DNA of 64,000 nucleotides, taken from contig JAEXOU010000016.1 of the NCBI GenBank assembly GCA_023439125.1, positions 186,001-250,000 of the forward strand, given 5' to 3'. This document shows, one piece after another, positions 1-8,437 of this stretch. The DNA is from Bacillota bacterium. GTDB lineage: Bacteria > Bacillota > Clostridia > Lachnospirales > Lachnospiraceae. The notes under the pieces are model-generated. The model had not been told where the DNA came from and made no database searches. It saw nothing but the letters and a program-made list of their open reading frames with translations. A program made the position numbers and the translations under genes. The first letter of the stretch is position 1. Each line of letters opens with the position of its first letter.

Positions 1-283
1 TCATCGCTACGAGAAATTGCCTCTTCAATTAATGATCAAGATGTAGATGTAACACGTGAATTCGTAATAGATTTATCCTCATTTTACTACTGACCTGAAG
101 TGAAATGCGGAACATATGGGTGAATTAATCCATAACATGGATGAATATGTTGATCAATTAATGTCTATCGCAGACAGTATAAATGGAAATAAGAATCATA
201 CAATGGATAGTATGATTCGGTTGGAAAAAAGTAATGAGGAATGTATACAGTCGATTCAAAATATCTTAATAAAAGAGGAGTAA
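1..283 (+). pseudogene. Remnant of a coiled-coil (possibly chemotaxis receptor) C-terminus
   Basis: Frame 1 is open from the window edge to a TGA at 91-93. The reading then continues in another frame from an ATG at 116 to TAA 281-283, encoding a charged helical tail of about 55 residues. The first part (SSLREIASSIND) and the second (MGELIHNMDEYVDQL) look like the helical end of a methyl-accepting chemotaxis protein split by an indel. This is a weak resemblance; the upstream sequence lies outside the window, so the gene may only be a fragment because of the edge. An intrinsic terminator begins at its last codons. Confidence 0.35.
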
Positions 284-317
284 TAAAATCTGAATAAGAT
301 GATATTACTCCTTTTTT
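277..317 (+). terminator. Intrinsic terminator
   Basis: A perfect 9-bp stem, GGAGTAATA (277-285) with TATTACTCC (303-311), is followed directly by six T (312-317). It ends the remnant at the window start. Confidence 0.85.
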
Positions 318-489
318 ATCTACAATATATGGTAAGAGTTAAGTGCAAAGCAGCCGTGCAATAAACTAGAATATGTGAAGTATTTTCTTTGGAGTAATAT
401 TTGAATATTTTGGTGCTAAAAGCAATATGTATGATATAATTGGTTCAATAAATAGAAAATTATCTTATTATAAAAGGAAAGGTGGCATT

Positions 490-1035
490 ATGGAGATTAT
501 TCATGAAATACAAGAAAGAAGAAGTGTTAGAAAGTATAAATCAGATAGAGTTGAAGAAAAAGATATTCTGCAAATAATTGAAGCAGCCCGATTAGCACCG
601 TCAGGGAGTAATACTCAACCATGGAGATTTGTTATTATCAAAGACGAAAAAATGAAAGCAAAAATTGTTGAATCAGATCATCAGCAGAAATGGATGCTGT
701 TAGCACCAGTTTTTATAGTATGTATTGCTGATATTAGATCGCGTATGGAAGAATGGCAGACACTCGAATTGGACGAGACAAGTTGCTCCCCAGAATTAAA
801 ACAGATTATTAGGGATACATCGATTGCGATTTCCTATATGTTACTTGAGGCAAAGCATATTGGATTAGATACCTGTTGGACAGGATGGTATGATCAGAAA
901 GAAATGAAAAGTGTATTAGGTTTACCGAGTTATATGTATGTAAGTGGTATTATTACCGTGGGATATGGAGATGAAAAGCCGACTCAGAGACCAAGAATGT
1001 CAGTGGATGAGATTCTAAGATATGAAAAGTGGTAA
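490..1035 (+). CDS. Nitroreductase family protein
   Basis: FMN-dependent oxidoreductase of the nitroreductase superfamily, predicted to use NAD(P)H to reduce nitro or quinone-like substrates in the cytosol. The N-terminus IHEIQERRSVRKYKSD is the family's opening FMN-contacting Arg stretch, and APSGSNTQPWRF is its classic second motif. Near the C-terminus come SVLGLPSYMYVSGIITVGYGDEK-type residues, where the family usually has GIP.G....IGYP. Start chosen at ATG 490 behind AAGGAAAGGTGG; the frame is open upstream to 427 but that part has no family match. The result is 181 residues, normal for a short nitroreductase. Physiological substrate unknown. It stands alone between the terminator at 277-317 and a GNAT gene. 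Confidence 0.9.
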   Translation: MEIIHEIQERRSVRKYKSDRVEEKDILQIIEAARLAPSGSNTQPWRFVIIKDEKMKAKIVESDHQQKWMLLAPVFIVCIADIRSRMEEWQTLELDETSCSPELKQIIRDTSIAISYMLLEAKHIGLDTCWTGWYDQKEMKSVLGLPSYMYVSGIITVGYGDEKPTQRPRMSVDEILRYEKW

Positions 1036-1135
1036 TATCAAATACCAGAATCCGTTTTACGCGCTCAGGATAAGAAATCATGGCACTAAAGAAACAAATA
1101 AATGATATGCAATTTTGAATTTAAGGAGAGAAACT

Positions 1136-1660
1136 ATGGAGTACATATTTGAAACAGAGCACTTAAAAATAAGAAAATTTAAGAGTGAAGATGCACAATG
1201 TCTATATGAAAATCACTTAGAGGAAGAAGTTAAGAAATGGATTCCAAATGAAAGTTACGCTGATATGGAAGAAACACAAGATGCAATTAATTTTTATGTC
1301 GATTGTGTGAATAATAGACATTTACCATATGTGTTAGCTGTCGAATTAAAGGAAACTGGCGAATTGATAGGTGATACGGGCGTAAATGAAGTTGAAGGAA
1401 AAACAAATGAAGTTGAAATAGGGTATGGAATTTGTAAAAAACACAGCGGAAAAGGTTATGCTACTGAATTAGTAAACACAATGACTGAGTTTATAGTCTC
1501 GACTTTTGGAATGAATGTTCTGTATGGTCGTGTTATGCGTGGAAATAATGCTTCTGTAAGAGTTCTCGAAAAGAATGGATATTTTTTTGTTAAAGAAGAA
1601 TTCGGAGCGGAAGATGACCCCTATGGTAACGGAATGCTGATATATAAGAAAGAATGCTAG
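1136..1660 (+). CDS. GNAT family N-acetyltransferase (RimJ/RimL type)
   Basis: Acetyl-CoA dependent N-acetyltransferase of 174 residues. It opens FETEHLKIRKFKSEDA, the usual 'T.RL.LR....D' start of the RimJ/RimL branch. Strand beta4 and the acetyl-CoA loop are seen in VEIGYGICKKHSGKGYATE, and the C-terminal RVLEKNGYFF matches the family's 'S..v.eKlGF' motif. ATG 1136 follows TTAAGGAGAGAAACT, a strong ribosome site; an upstream in-frame codon at 1115 lacks one. The target (ribosomal protein, antibiotic or small amine) cannot be told from sequence. Confidence 0.88.
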   Translation: MEYIFETEHLKIRKFKSEDAQCLYENHLEEEVKKWIPNESYADMEETQDAINFYVDCVNNRHLPYVLAVELKETGELIGDTGVNEVEGKTNEVEIGYGICKKHSGKGYATELVNTMTEFIVSTFGMNVLYGRVMRGNNASVRVLEKNGYFFVKEEFGAEDDPYGNGMLIYKKEC

Positions 1661-1751
1661 ATCCCAATTTCTACAGACTTGAATTAAATGGAGAACAGAT
1701 TTCATATAAATTGGAAAAAGAGTTCATGTAAGAATTTGCGATAAAGAATGT

Positions 1752-1780
1752 TTGGATAAGAGTTATGCGCAACATATAAT
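1752..1780 (+). promoter_or_regulatory. Promoter of the toxin-like locus
   Basis: TTGGAT (1752-1757), 17-bp spacer and TATAAT (1775-1780). Transcription would start near 1786-1788, exactly at the 5' partner of the long-range inverted repeat described for the toxin mRNA. Confidence 0.6.
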
Positions 1781-1787
1781 AAAAGAG

Positions 1788-1969
1788 TCAAGCATGAGAT
1801 TAAGTTGAAAAACCTCAGGGGAAAGTTTACTCTTCAGGAGGTGATTCTTACGAGCGTTATTGAAGTGATAACATTACTCTTGTTAGTTTTCAATATCCTT
1901 TCTTATTTGAACGATAAGAATAAAAAATATATTTATTAATGAGAAGGGGAGGACGCTTCTCATGCTTGA
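1788..1969 (+). ncRNA. Structured toxin mRNA with 5'/3' end pairing
   Basis: TCAAGCATGAGA at 1788-1799 is the exact reverse complement of TCTCATGCTTGA at 1958-1969, so the two ends of the predicted transcript can pair over 12 bp. A second hairpin, TGAGAAG with CTTCTCA, sits at the 3' end (1940-1962 region). The segment AACCTC (from about 1811) can pair with the AGGAGGT of the ribosome site near 1836-1842. Such end pairing and ribosome-site masking are known for type I toxin mRNAs; the function here is inferred. Confidence 0.55.
1841..1939 (+). CDS. Putative holin-like type I toxin (short hydrophobic peptide)
   Basis: The frame encodes a peptide of about 30 residues with one membrane helix (TSVIEVITLLLLVFNILSYL) and a charged tail (NDKNKKYIY), the usual look of the short holin-like toxin family of Firmicutes. 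AGGAGG lies at 1836-1841. The start is unclear: GTG 1841 overlaps the ribosome site, ATT 1844 is very close, and the codon at the expected spacing is CTT (1847) followed by ACG (1850), where an ATG would be expected. The gene may therefore be weakly translated or inactivated. An antisense RNA was not identified. A truncated copy of the 5' region lies at 20263-20310. Confidence 0.5.
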   Translation: MILTSVIEVITLLLLVFNILSYLNDKNKKYIY

Positions 1970-2124
1970 TATATGCTCTTGTGTTAAGTTTATCCATGAA
2001 GTACTGATTTATGCAATAAGGAATATGTAAATTAAAGATTTAAACTCTCATTTATACATGGTACGGTGAGTATGTCATAGAATCATAAAGTTGTAATTTT
2101 TTTTATTACTTATGGAGGGTTAAA

Positions 2125-2970
2125 ATGCACAAAGATGGCAAATGGGCGAAAAATATAATTGCTTTACAAGAAGATGATGGTAAATGGGGTTGGTTTCATT
2201 CGTTGTCACAATTTTATGATGCACCAATAACAACAGAACAGGCTCTCCGTCGTCTTGAGCGTTTAGGTTATACAATAGAAGATGAATGCATTCAAAAGGC
2301 TGTAATATATATGGATGATTGTCTAACTGGTAAAAAAACAATCCCTGACAGACGAGAAAAATTGCATGATTGGAATATCTTCACCTCTATGATATTGGCA
2401 ACATGGATTAGGAGATTTACTTTGGATAATCCCAATGCCAATAAAGTTGCAAAACAATGGGCTGATGTTATTAGCAGTGCTTTTTTGGGAGGTGTTTATA
2501 ACCATAACGAATATGTTGCTGCCTATCATGAGATTTTAGGAATGAAGCCAAACGGAGGAAGGCTGATCGACTTTGTGAATTTTTATCCTATTTCTATGCT
2601 AAGTGGTGTCTTGGATAGCAAAACAGAGATATCACTTATGAATTATGTTCTGAATAAGGAAAATGGTATTTATTATATTTATGACAAAAAACTGTCTGAA
2701 TTGCCTTATTCCTTTGAAAGTAGAGAAGCAAGTCGTTATCTTGGTGCAATGGAATTGCTTTCAAAATATAAGTCAGCAAAGGGAAAATTGCAATTCGTAG
2801 CAGATTGGTTAATTGATCAGAGAAACATAAATGGAACATGGGACATGGGGAAGATAGTAAATGACAAAGTTTATTTTCCACTTTCCGATGATTGGCGAAA
2901 GATAGAAGCACGAGAAGCAGACTGTACAGAGCGTATAGATGCTTTATTATCGAATTTATTGGATCGATAG
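2125..2970 (+). CDS. Alpha/alpha-barrel protein of the terpenoid cyclase/prenyltransferase fold, unknown function
   Basis: 281 residues, no signal peptide. The chain looks like repeated helical pairs ending in tryptophan- and glycine-rich turns: GKWGWFHSLSQF near the start and ADWLIDQRNINGTWDM near residue 230. These resemble the QW-type repeats of the squalene-cyclase/prenyltransferase-like fold, but the DxDD cyclase motif was not seen, so enzymatic activity should not be assumed. ATG 2125 follows TATGGAGGGTTAAA. Similar unannotated proteins are common in clostridia (general knowledge, not searched). It stands alone; the following amino-acid transporter operon has its own promoter. Confidence 0.6.
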   Translation: MHKDGKWAKNIIALQEDDGKWGWFHSLSQFYDAPITTEQALRRLERLGYTIEDECIQKAVIYMDDCLTGKKTIPDRREKLHDWNIFTSMILATWIRRFTLDNPNANKVAKQWADVISSAFLGGVYNHNEYVAAYHEILGMKPNGGRLIDFVNFYPISMLSGVLDSKTEISLMNYVLNKENGIYYIYDKKLSELPYSFESREASRYLGAMELLSKYKSAKGKLQFVADWLIDQRNINGTWDMGKIVNDKVYFPLSDDWRKIEAREADCTERIDALLSNLLDR

Positions 2971-3119
2971 GGTTACAAGCAACTTTCAAATTGTAGAAAT
3001 GTATGAAGTAATCAGTCGGTTATGGCAAGGCTGGTGCAGAAGATGTAAATTTGAATTGAAACAGATCAAAAATTGTAGTTCCCTTCATTTCCTGAGTGGC
3101 TATTATCATAGCTTTAACC

Positions 3120-3148
3120 TTGTAAAGTTAAGGGGTTCATGATATAAT
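3120..3148 (+). promoter_or_regulatory. Promoter of the first amino-acid ABC operon
   Basis: TTGTAA (3120-3125), 17-bp spacer and TATAAT (3143-3148), 47 bp before the binding-protein start. Confidence 0.7.
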
Positions 3149-3194
3149 AACAAGAAAATATTTTCAAAATAGTATGATTCTAGGAGGATAAAAA

Positions 3195-4079
3195 GTGAAA
3201 AAATTAATTGCAATGAGTCTTACTGTTATTATGACAGTTATGACAGTTAGTGGATGTGGAAGTAAGAGTAAAGATGCTAATCCAAACAGCAATGAGTCTG
3301 TTTCAAAGCAGTCTGCTGTAAAGGTTATTGAAGTAAATTTAACACAAGAGGAATATGCATTTGGAGTTGATAAAGATCAACCGGAACTATTGACAGCAAC
3401 GAATGATTTCATTAAAGAAATCAAGGAAAATGGTGAGTTTGATAAGATTTGTAATAAATATTTTGGTGATGGTGAGCCAACAGCAGTAAAATCTGCAACG
3501 CTGGATACTTCCAAAGATCAGTTATTGGTTGCTACGAATGCATCGTTTGAGCCTTTTGAATATATGAAGGGTGATAACTATTATGGTATTGATATGGAAA
3601 TTGCGGATGCTCTTGCAAAGAAGCTTGGGAAAGAACTTGTAATTCAGAATATGGAATTTGATGCAGTTTGCTTATCGGTAGGACAGCATAAGAGTGATAT
3701 CGCAATGGCTGGTCTAACAATCAAGGAAGATAGAAAGGAATATGTAAACTTTTCAGATTCTTATTATGATGCAGCACAACGTCTAATTGTAAAAGGTGAT
3801 AATACGGAGTTTGATTCCTGCAAAGATGCAGCAGCTGTAGAAGAAATCTTAAAGGCTAAAGATGAGAGCGTAAAAATCGGCGTACAGAATGGGACAACTG
3901 GACAATTCTACTGTGAAGGAGACGAGGATTGGGGATTCGAAGGCCTTAAGGCAAAAACAATTGGCTATAAAAATGGTTCTTTAGCTGTACAGGATTTGAT
4001 TAATGGAAATACCAAATATGTCATAATTGACTCTGCTCCAGCGAAGTGCATTACAGATGCAATTAATAAAATGCAATAA
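3195..4079 (+). CDS. Amino-acid ABC transporter binding lipoprotein, circularly permuted
   Basis: Lipoprotein (lipobox VSGC, Cys21) of the family 3 (polar amino acid) solute-binding proteins, 294 residues. The usual order of parts is changed. Residues about 43-95 (EEYAFGVDKDQPELL to FDKICNKYFGDG) match what is normally the C-terminal end of the family. Residues about 108-200 (LLVATNASFEPFEYMKG, AMAGLTIKEDRKEYVNFSD) are the normal N-terminal half of lobe 1, with the ligand-binding Arg180. Residues 202-294 are lobe 2, ending at YVIIDSAPAKCI, which normally precedes the last segment. The chain thus appears opened at the second hinge. It starts the operon with permease 4127 and ATPase 4821. Ligand unknown. 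Start GTG 3195 after GGAGGATAAAA. Confidence 0.85.
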   Translation: MKKLIAMSLTVIMTVMTVSGCGSKSKDANPNSNESVSKQSAVKVIEVNLTQEEYAFGVDKDQPELLTATNDFIKEIKENGEFDKICNKYFGDGEPTAVKSATLDTSKDQLLVATNASFEPFEYMKGDNYYGIDMEIADALAKKLGKELVIQNMEFDAVCLSVGQHKSDIAMAGLTIKEDRKEYVNFSDSYYDAAQRLIVKGDNTEFDSCKDAAAVEEILKAKDESVKIGVQNGTTGQFYCEGDEDWGFEGLKAKTIGYKNGSLAVQDLINGNTKYVIIDSAPAKCITDAINKMQ

Positions 4080-4126
4080 AAATTTTTGGGTTTGCAACAA
4101 TGCGAATCTACATATAAGAGGTACAT

Positions 4127-4837
4127 ATGGATAATTTTGGTTTGAAATTACAAGCATTTAAAGAAATTTTTATCGACCAAAATGGATATCTGAAAGTTCT
4201 TGAGGGACTGCAGAATACTTTGGTCATTGCAATTGTAGGTTTACTGATTGGTACATTAATCGGTACTTTAATTGCTACCGTTCGTGTGGTGCCAAAGTAT
4301 AAGATGCTACCAAGAATCTTAAATGGTTTCTGTTCTTTTTATGTTGGCTTGTTTCGAGGAACACCAATCGTAGTACAGCTGTTGGTGGGCTATTATGTAT
4401 TGTTGCCATTGATTGGTGTGAATCTTACGGGTGTACAAGTGTCTATTTTGGTATTTGGTCTCAATAGTGCTGCTTACGTTTCGGAAATGATGAGAGCTGG
4501 TATTCAATCTGTGGATCCAGGACAGATGGAAGCTGGAAGAGCTGTGGGACTTAGTTTTGCAACAACAATGAGGAAGATTGTTATACCACAGGCAATTAAA
4601 AACATTTTGCCGACACTTGGGAATGAGTTTATTGCGCTGATTAAAGAAACTTCAGTCGTAAGCTTTGTCGGAGCTTCAGACCTTTATGTAGCATTCAATT
4701 ACATAGGAAGCAATAACTATGAGTTTATGGTTCCTTATCTGGTGATGGCAATGATTTATATCGTTATCGTGTTGCTGATTTCGCTGGGAATCAAATTGCT
4801 AGAAAGGAGCCTGAGAAAAAGTGATAGACGTAATTAA
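4127..4837 (+). CDS. Amino-acid ABC transporter permease (HisM/GlnP type)
   Basis: 236-residue inner-membrane subunit of a polar amino-acid importer. About five hydrophobic segments are visible. The family signature is clear: YVGLFRGTPIVVQLLVGYY near residue 70, and the EAA loop EAGRAVGLSFATTMRKIVIPQ near 125-145, which docks on the ATPase. The N-terminal helix starts with LQAFKEIFIDQNGYLKVLEGL, typical of the family. ATG 4127 lies behind AAGAGGTACAT. The 3' end overlaps the ATPase gene by 17 bp, which implies translational coupling. Confidence 0.93.
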   Translation: MDNFGLKLQAFKEIFIDQNGYLKVLEGLQNTLVIAIVGLLIGTLIGTLIATVRVVPKYKMLPRILNGFCSFYVGLFRGTPIVVQLLVGYYVLLPLIGVNLTGVQVSILVFGLNSAAYVSEMMRAGIQSVDPGQMEAGRAVGLSFATTMRKIVIPQAIKNILPTLGNEFIALIKETSVVSFVGASDLYVAFNYIGSNNYEFMVPYLVMAMIYIVIVLLISLGIKLLERSLRKSDRRN

Positions 4838-5594
4838 TTTGCAAAAAAGCTATGGTGACCACAAGGTATTAAAGGGAATTGATATCTCGATTAAAAAAGG
4901 AGATATCGTCGTTGTGATTGGACCATCGGGCTCAGGGAAAAGTACATTTCTTCGATGCTTAAATTGTATGGAAGATCCAACAGCAGGACACATTATTTTT
5001 AATGGAGTCGACATAGCGGATATGCAGGTGGATATCAATGTTCATCGGCGTCATATGGGTATGGTTTTTCAGCACTTTAATTTGTTCAATAACAAAACGG
5101 TATTAGAAAATATTATGTTGGCACCAGTACATGTACGTTGCCAGGAACTAAAAAAGCAAAAAAAATATAAGATAGGGAAGACGAAAAAGGAAGTCACTTT
5201 AGAGATAAGAAAAGTGGCAATGGATTTACTTGCTCGTATTGGTATGGAAGAAAAGGCAGACGTTTACCCATCTACTCTATCAGGTGGACAGAAACAACGT
5301 GTTGCGATTATTCGTTCTCTTGCTATGAATCCAGATGTGATACTTTTTGATGAGCCTACGAGTGCTCTTGATCCAGAGATGGTTGGAGATGTTTTGGATT
5401 TGATGAAGAGCTTGGCAAAAGAGGGAATGACAATGGTCATTGTTACTCATGAGATGGGGTTTGCTAAGGAGGTTGCAAACCGAGTGCTTTTTATTGACGA
5501 AGGTCAGATTTTGGAGGATGGTTCACCGAAGGAGTTTTTTGAAAATCCAAAGAATCCAAGATTGAAAGAATTTTTATCAAAAGTGCTTGTGTAG
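4821..5594 (+). CDS. Amino-acid ABC transporter ATPase (GlnQ type)
   Basis: 257-residue ATPase of the polar amino-acid uptake family. Walker A GPSGSGKST is at about residues 34-42, the Q-loop is in VFQHFNLFNNKTVLEN, the signature STLSGGQKQRVAI is near 152, Walker B VILFDEPTSALDPE near 174 and the H-loop VTHEMGFA near 208. It has an extra charged insert (KKQKKYKIGKTKKEV) after the Q-loop region, as in some clostridial homologues. It starts with GTG 4821 inside the end of the permease gene, preceded by GAAAGGAGCC. The operon ends at the terminator at 5668. Confidence 0.95.
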   Translation: MIDVINLQKSYGDHKVLKGIDISIKKGDIVVVIGPSGSGKSTFLRCLNCMEDPTAGHIIFNGVDIADMQVDINVHRRHMGMVFQHFNLFNNKTVLENIMLAPVHVRCQELKKQKKYKIGKTKKEVTLEIRKVAMDLLARIGMEEKADVYPSTLSGGQKQRVAIIRSLAMNPDVILFDEPTSALDPEMVGDVLDLMKSLAKEGMTMVIVTHEMGFAKEVANRVLFIDEGQILEDGSPKEFFENPKNPRLKEFLSKVLV

Positions 5595-5667
5595 GAATAA
5601 AATGCTTTTATACGAAGATTAATCTACAAGTAGAAGAGGGAGCTGTAAAAAAACTCCCCTAACAGAA

Positions 5668-5703
5668 AAATCGCTGTAAGCCTTGAGCTTACAGCGATTT
5701 TTT
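5668..5703 (+). terminator. Intrinsic terminator of the first amino-acid ABC operon
   Basis: AAATCGCTGTAAG (5668-5680) pairs with CTTACAGCGATTT (5688-5700), giving a 13-bp stem with a short loop, followed by T-tract to 5703. Confidence 0.9.
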
Positions 5704-5705
5704 GT

Positions 5706-5795
5706 ATAAGCAGTCAAGAGGAATTACCAGAGTTATTAATGAAAAAAGCAGATGAAAATATGTATAAATATAAAAAAGTGAAGATAAAATTATAG
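5706..5795 (+). pseudogene. C-terminal remnant of a GGDEF diguanylate cyclase
   Basis: The frame ending at TAG 5793-5795 reads EELPELLMKKADENMYKYKK. This is the typical last helix of GGDEF domains (L...ADe.MY..K). No catalytic part or start remains upstream, because the sequence runs straight into the preceding terminator. It is a gene fragment. Confidence 0.55.
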
Positions 5796-5916
5796 AAGAA
5801 AGACTCTCTCTATGGTAAAATATACCTGTAAGAAATTTTCTGTTATCTACAAAATTCCACTTATTGAAATTTGGAATACCGAATTTTAATTAAATTGAAA
5901 GGATTATATAAAAATT

Positions 5917-8151
5917 ATGAGTAAAGATAAGATCGTAAGTATATTACTCGTATTCATCTTAAGTATGACTATGACAACTGGGTGCAGTAAAGGTGGAGAT
6001 AGCAAGAATACAGTTGAAACTTCCGAAGTCATAGGAAAATATGTTGAGGAGGATATGAGTTTTCCACAACTAGAAAAAGATGAAGCAATGATTGAATTGT
6101 TATGTAATACTAGTGGACAAATCGAGTACTATACTTGCAATATAGACACATACGATATCTATTGTAATACCAATACTGAAGGAATTTGGGAAAAGAAACC
6201 TGTTACATGGGCTAACGAAGTTATTAAGACGTATGGATTTTATCCACAGGATATAATTCTTGGTGAGGATCAAGTATATTATATCGTTGGATCGAATAGG
6301 CCTATTAAGATTGATCATACAAAGCAGATTATTCCTAAATCTTATCTTGTCCAGTGTAATATTGAGGATATGAAGTATAATGATGTTACGCCAAATACCT
6401 GGATTGATGAACGGGAAGATAAAAGTATTGATAAGATACAAGTCTCTGCAGAAAGTATCCTATGCTATAGTGATACAGACAAGGTTTGCCTTTATGATTT
6501 AAAAGCGGGGAAAAATATCCCATATAATGATAAAGAAATAGGGTATCCGTATCTCCTGAGAGGTGATAGATTTTTTTACTATTCCTCTGAGGATAATTCT
6601 ATAAACTGTTATGATTATAAAACAAGTATAGAGGAAAAGTATTCATTTCCAGATAATAACTTTGAACGTTTTTGCATGGGAGCGGATCATAGGATTTATG
6701 GTATCGATCATACCGGAATTCGTATGTTAAATTACGAAGATTCAACATGGGAAACATTGATGGATGGGTACAATTGTAATCTAGGTAATAAAACTTATAT
6801 TCCCCTTCGTATATTATGCGATCCAGGCGACAAGGACATTTTTTATATTATGTACCTTGATAGCGAGCAACATGTGACTATATTATCAAAATACAGTTAT
6901 AGGACTGATATTGATTTTTCATCTGAAAAGGAGTTAACCATATATTCCTTGTTGGAGAGTTCAACTGTTAGTTATGCAATTACAGAATATACGAATAAAC
7001 ATCCAGAAATAAAGATTACTTATAGAGTCCTAAATAATGATACTTTGGTATTACTTAGTGATCAGATAAGGACGATGAATACAGAAATATTAGCAGGAAA
7101 AGGTCCTGATATCATAGTATTAGATAACTTACCTATGGAATCCTATATAGAAAAAGGCGTTTTATTAGATACAAGTGATATCTTTATGGATATGATCAAT
7201 AATAAAACAATCAATCCTAATATTGCAAAAAACTATGTAATAGATGATAAAGTATATGCAATGCCATTGAGATTTTTTGTACCGATTTGTTCGTCTCGTG
7301 CAGATATGAATCCAACAAGTGTGGAAGCATTAGCACAACTTTCTAAATCGATTGATCAACCTCTATTTGGAATGACTACATATACATCACTAATTCAAAA
7401 ATTTATTATATTATATGCTGATCAAATTATGAATGAGGATGGCTATCTAGACAAAGAAGCTTTTCGTAATTTTCTATTGGATATCAAGAGTATTGGTGAT
7501 GAGTCCAATGCAATTGCCCTTGAAGATGCGAATACATTAGATAGTACCACATCTATTACTACATATAATGATAGTATGAACAGATTATTTTTTAATGTCT
7601 ATTATCAAATACTGGATGGGAATAGTTTTGCGTCCATGGGATATTTAAACAGTAACAGGAATCTATGGAATACTGTTTGGTGTAGTCAAGAAGCCAAGGG
7701 AAGCTTGAAAACTGTGAATGATACGTATATACCATGTAGCATCATAGGCATTAATAACTCCACAAAACAAAAGGAAATAGCAAAAGATTTTGTTAAAAGT
7801 TTATACGAAGAGGAGCTCCAAAGCAAGGATGTAAGTGAGGGATACCCTCTAAATACTAAGGCTTTAGACAAATGGCTAACAATCGATGACTCATTTCCAA
7901 AAGAAATTACAAGCTTTTCAGTCGAAGATGGAAAGCAATATACTTTCACAATTGATCAAACAACATTTGACAGCACAACAATAAAGAATGTAAGAGAGAT
8001 GATTTTATCATTATCAAAACCAGCAAAGATGGATACGGTTCTTCAGAGTATCATAGCAAAAGGTACGATACCTTATTTTACTGGAGAAAAATCATTGGAA
8101 CAAGTGACAGAAGAAGTAACTAATACAGTGAATCTTTATATTGGAGAGTAA
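5917..8151 (+). CDS. Lipoprotein with N-terminal beta-propeller-like region and C-terminal family 1 solute-binding domain
   Basis: 744 residues with a lipoprotein signal peptide (lipobox TTGC, Cys23). Residues about 90-340 look like a beta-propeller: repeated short strands such as KVCLYDLKAGKN, FFYYSSEDNSINCYDYKT and IRMLNYEDSTWETL. Residues about 345-744 look like an extracellular solute-binding domain of family 1: LTIYSLLESSTVSYAI, YTNKHPEIKITYRV, LAGKGPDIIVLDN, then VIDDKVYAMPLRF. No ABC permease or ATPase gene lies next to it, so it may serve a distant transporter or act as a sensor. Ligand unknown. The ribosome site is GAAAGGATTATATAAAA before ATG 5917. Proteins of this build are frequent in Lachnospiraceae (general knowledge). 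Confidence 0.75.
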   Translation: MSKDKIVSILLVFILSMTMTTGCSKGGDSKNTVETSEVIGKYVEEDMSFPQLEKDEAMIELLCNTSGQIEYYTCNIDTYDIYCNTNTEGIWEKKPVTWANEVIKTYGFYPQDIILGEDQVYYIVGSNRPIKIDHTKQIIPKSYLVQCNIEDMKYNDVTPNTWIDEREDKSIDKIQVSAESILCYSDTDKVCLYDLKAGKNIPYNDKEIGYPYLLRGDRFFYYSSEDNSINCYDYKTSIEEKYSFPDNNFERFCMGADHRIYGIDHTGIRMLNYEDSTWETLMDGYNCNLGNKTYIPLRILCDPGDKDIFYIMYLDSEQHVTILSKYSYRTDIDFSSEKELTIYSLLESSTVSYAITEYTNKHPEIKITYRVLNNDTLVLLSDQIRTMNTEILAGKGPDIIVLDNLPMESYIEKGVLLDTSDIFMDMINNKTINPNIAKNYVIDDKVYAMPLRFFVPICSSRADMNPTSVEALAQLSKSIDQPLFGMTTYTSLIQKFIILYADQIMNEDGYLDKEAFRNFLLDIKSIGDESNAIALEDANTLDSTTSITTYNDSMNRLFFNVYYQILDGNSFASMGYLNSNRNLWNTVWCSQEAKGSLKTVNDTYIPCSIIGINNSTKQKEIAKDFVKSLYEEELQSKDVSEGYPLNTKALDKWLTIDDSFPKEITSFSVEDGKQYTFTIDQTTFDSTTIKNVREMILSLSKPAKMDTVLQSIIAKGTIPYFTGEKSLEQVTEEVTNTVNLYIGE

Positions 8152-8340
8152 AAAGTAGGGGTTGTAAGTGGATAGTATAGGTTTTGAAGGTGGATTTAAG
8201 ATTATGAAAATCATGGTTGATTTATCCAATATAAGAAGCTATACTATCTATATGGTATCGTAGCTATAAGCAGATGTGTCATATTTGGCTGTTTTTGGTG
8301 ATGAGATACATACTTAAAATAAATGAAAGGAGGATTAGTT

Positions 8341-8379
8341 ATGATAGAGAATGAATGGAGCGAGGTAACAATCAGTTAA
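8341..8379 (+). CDS. 12-codon mini-ORF (possible leader peptide)
   Basis: ATG 8341 to TAA 8379 encodes MIENEWSEVTIS. The ribosome site AAAGGAGG ends seven bases before the start and is near perfect, which is why the ORF is listed. It lies inside the inverted repeat 8333-8455 and is followed 20 bases later by a terminator. No known leader peptide is recognised. Confidence 0.35.
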   Translation: MIENEWSEVTIS

Positions 8380-8399
8380 ATTCATAGATTAATGTATCA

Positions 8400-8437
8400 A
8401 AAGATGTGCTCTTATCTACAAAAAGAGCATCTTTTTG
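8400..8437 (+). terminator. Intrinsic terminator after the mini-ORF
   Basis: AAAGATG-GCTCTT pairs with AAGAGCATCTTT with one bulged base, ending in a run of five T (8432-8436). Confidence 0.75.

Noticed and set aside
2939..3142. Frame at the end of the cyclase-fold gene and into the intergenic region
   Set aside because: No ribosome site, composition not protein-like, and it covers the promoter of the ABC operon.
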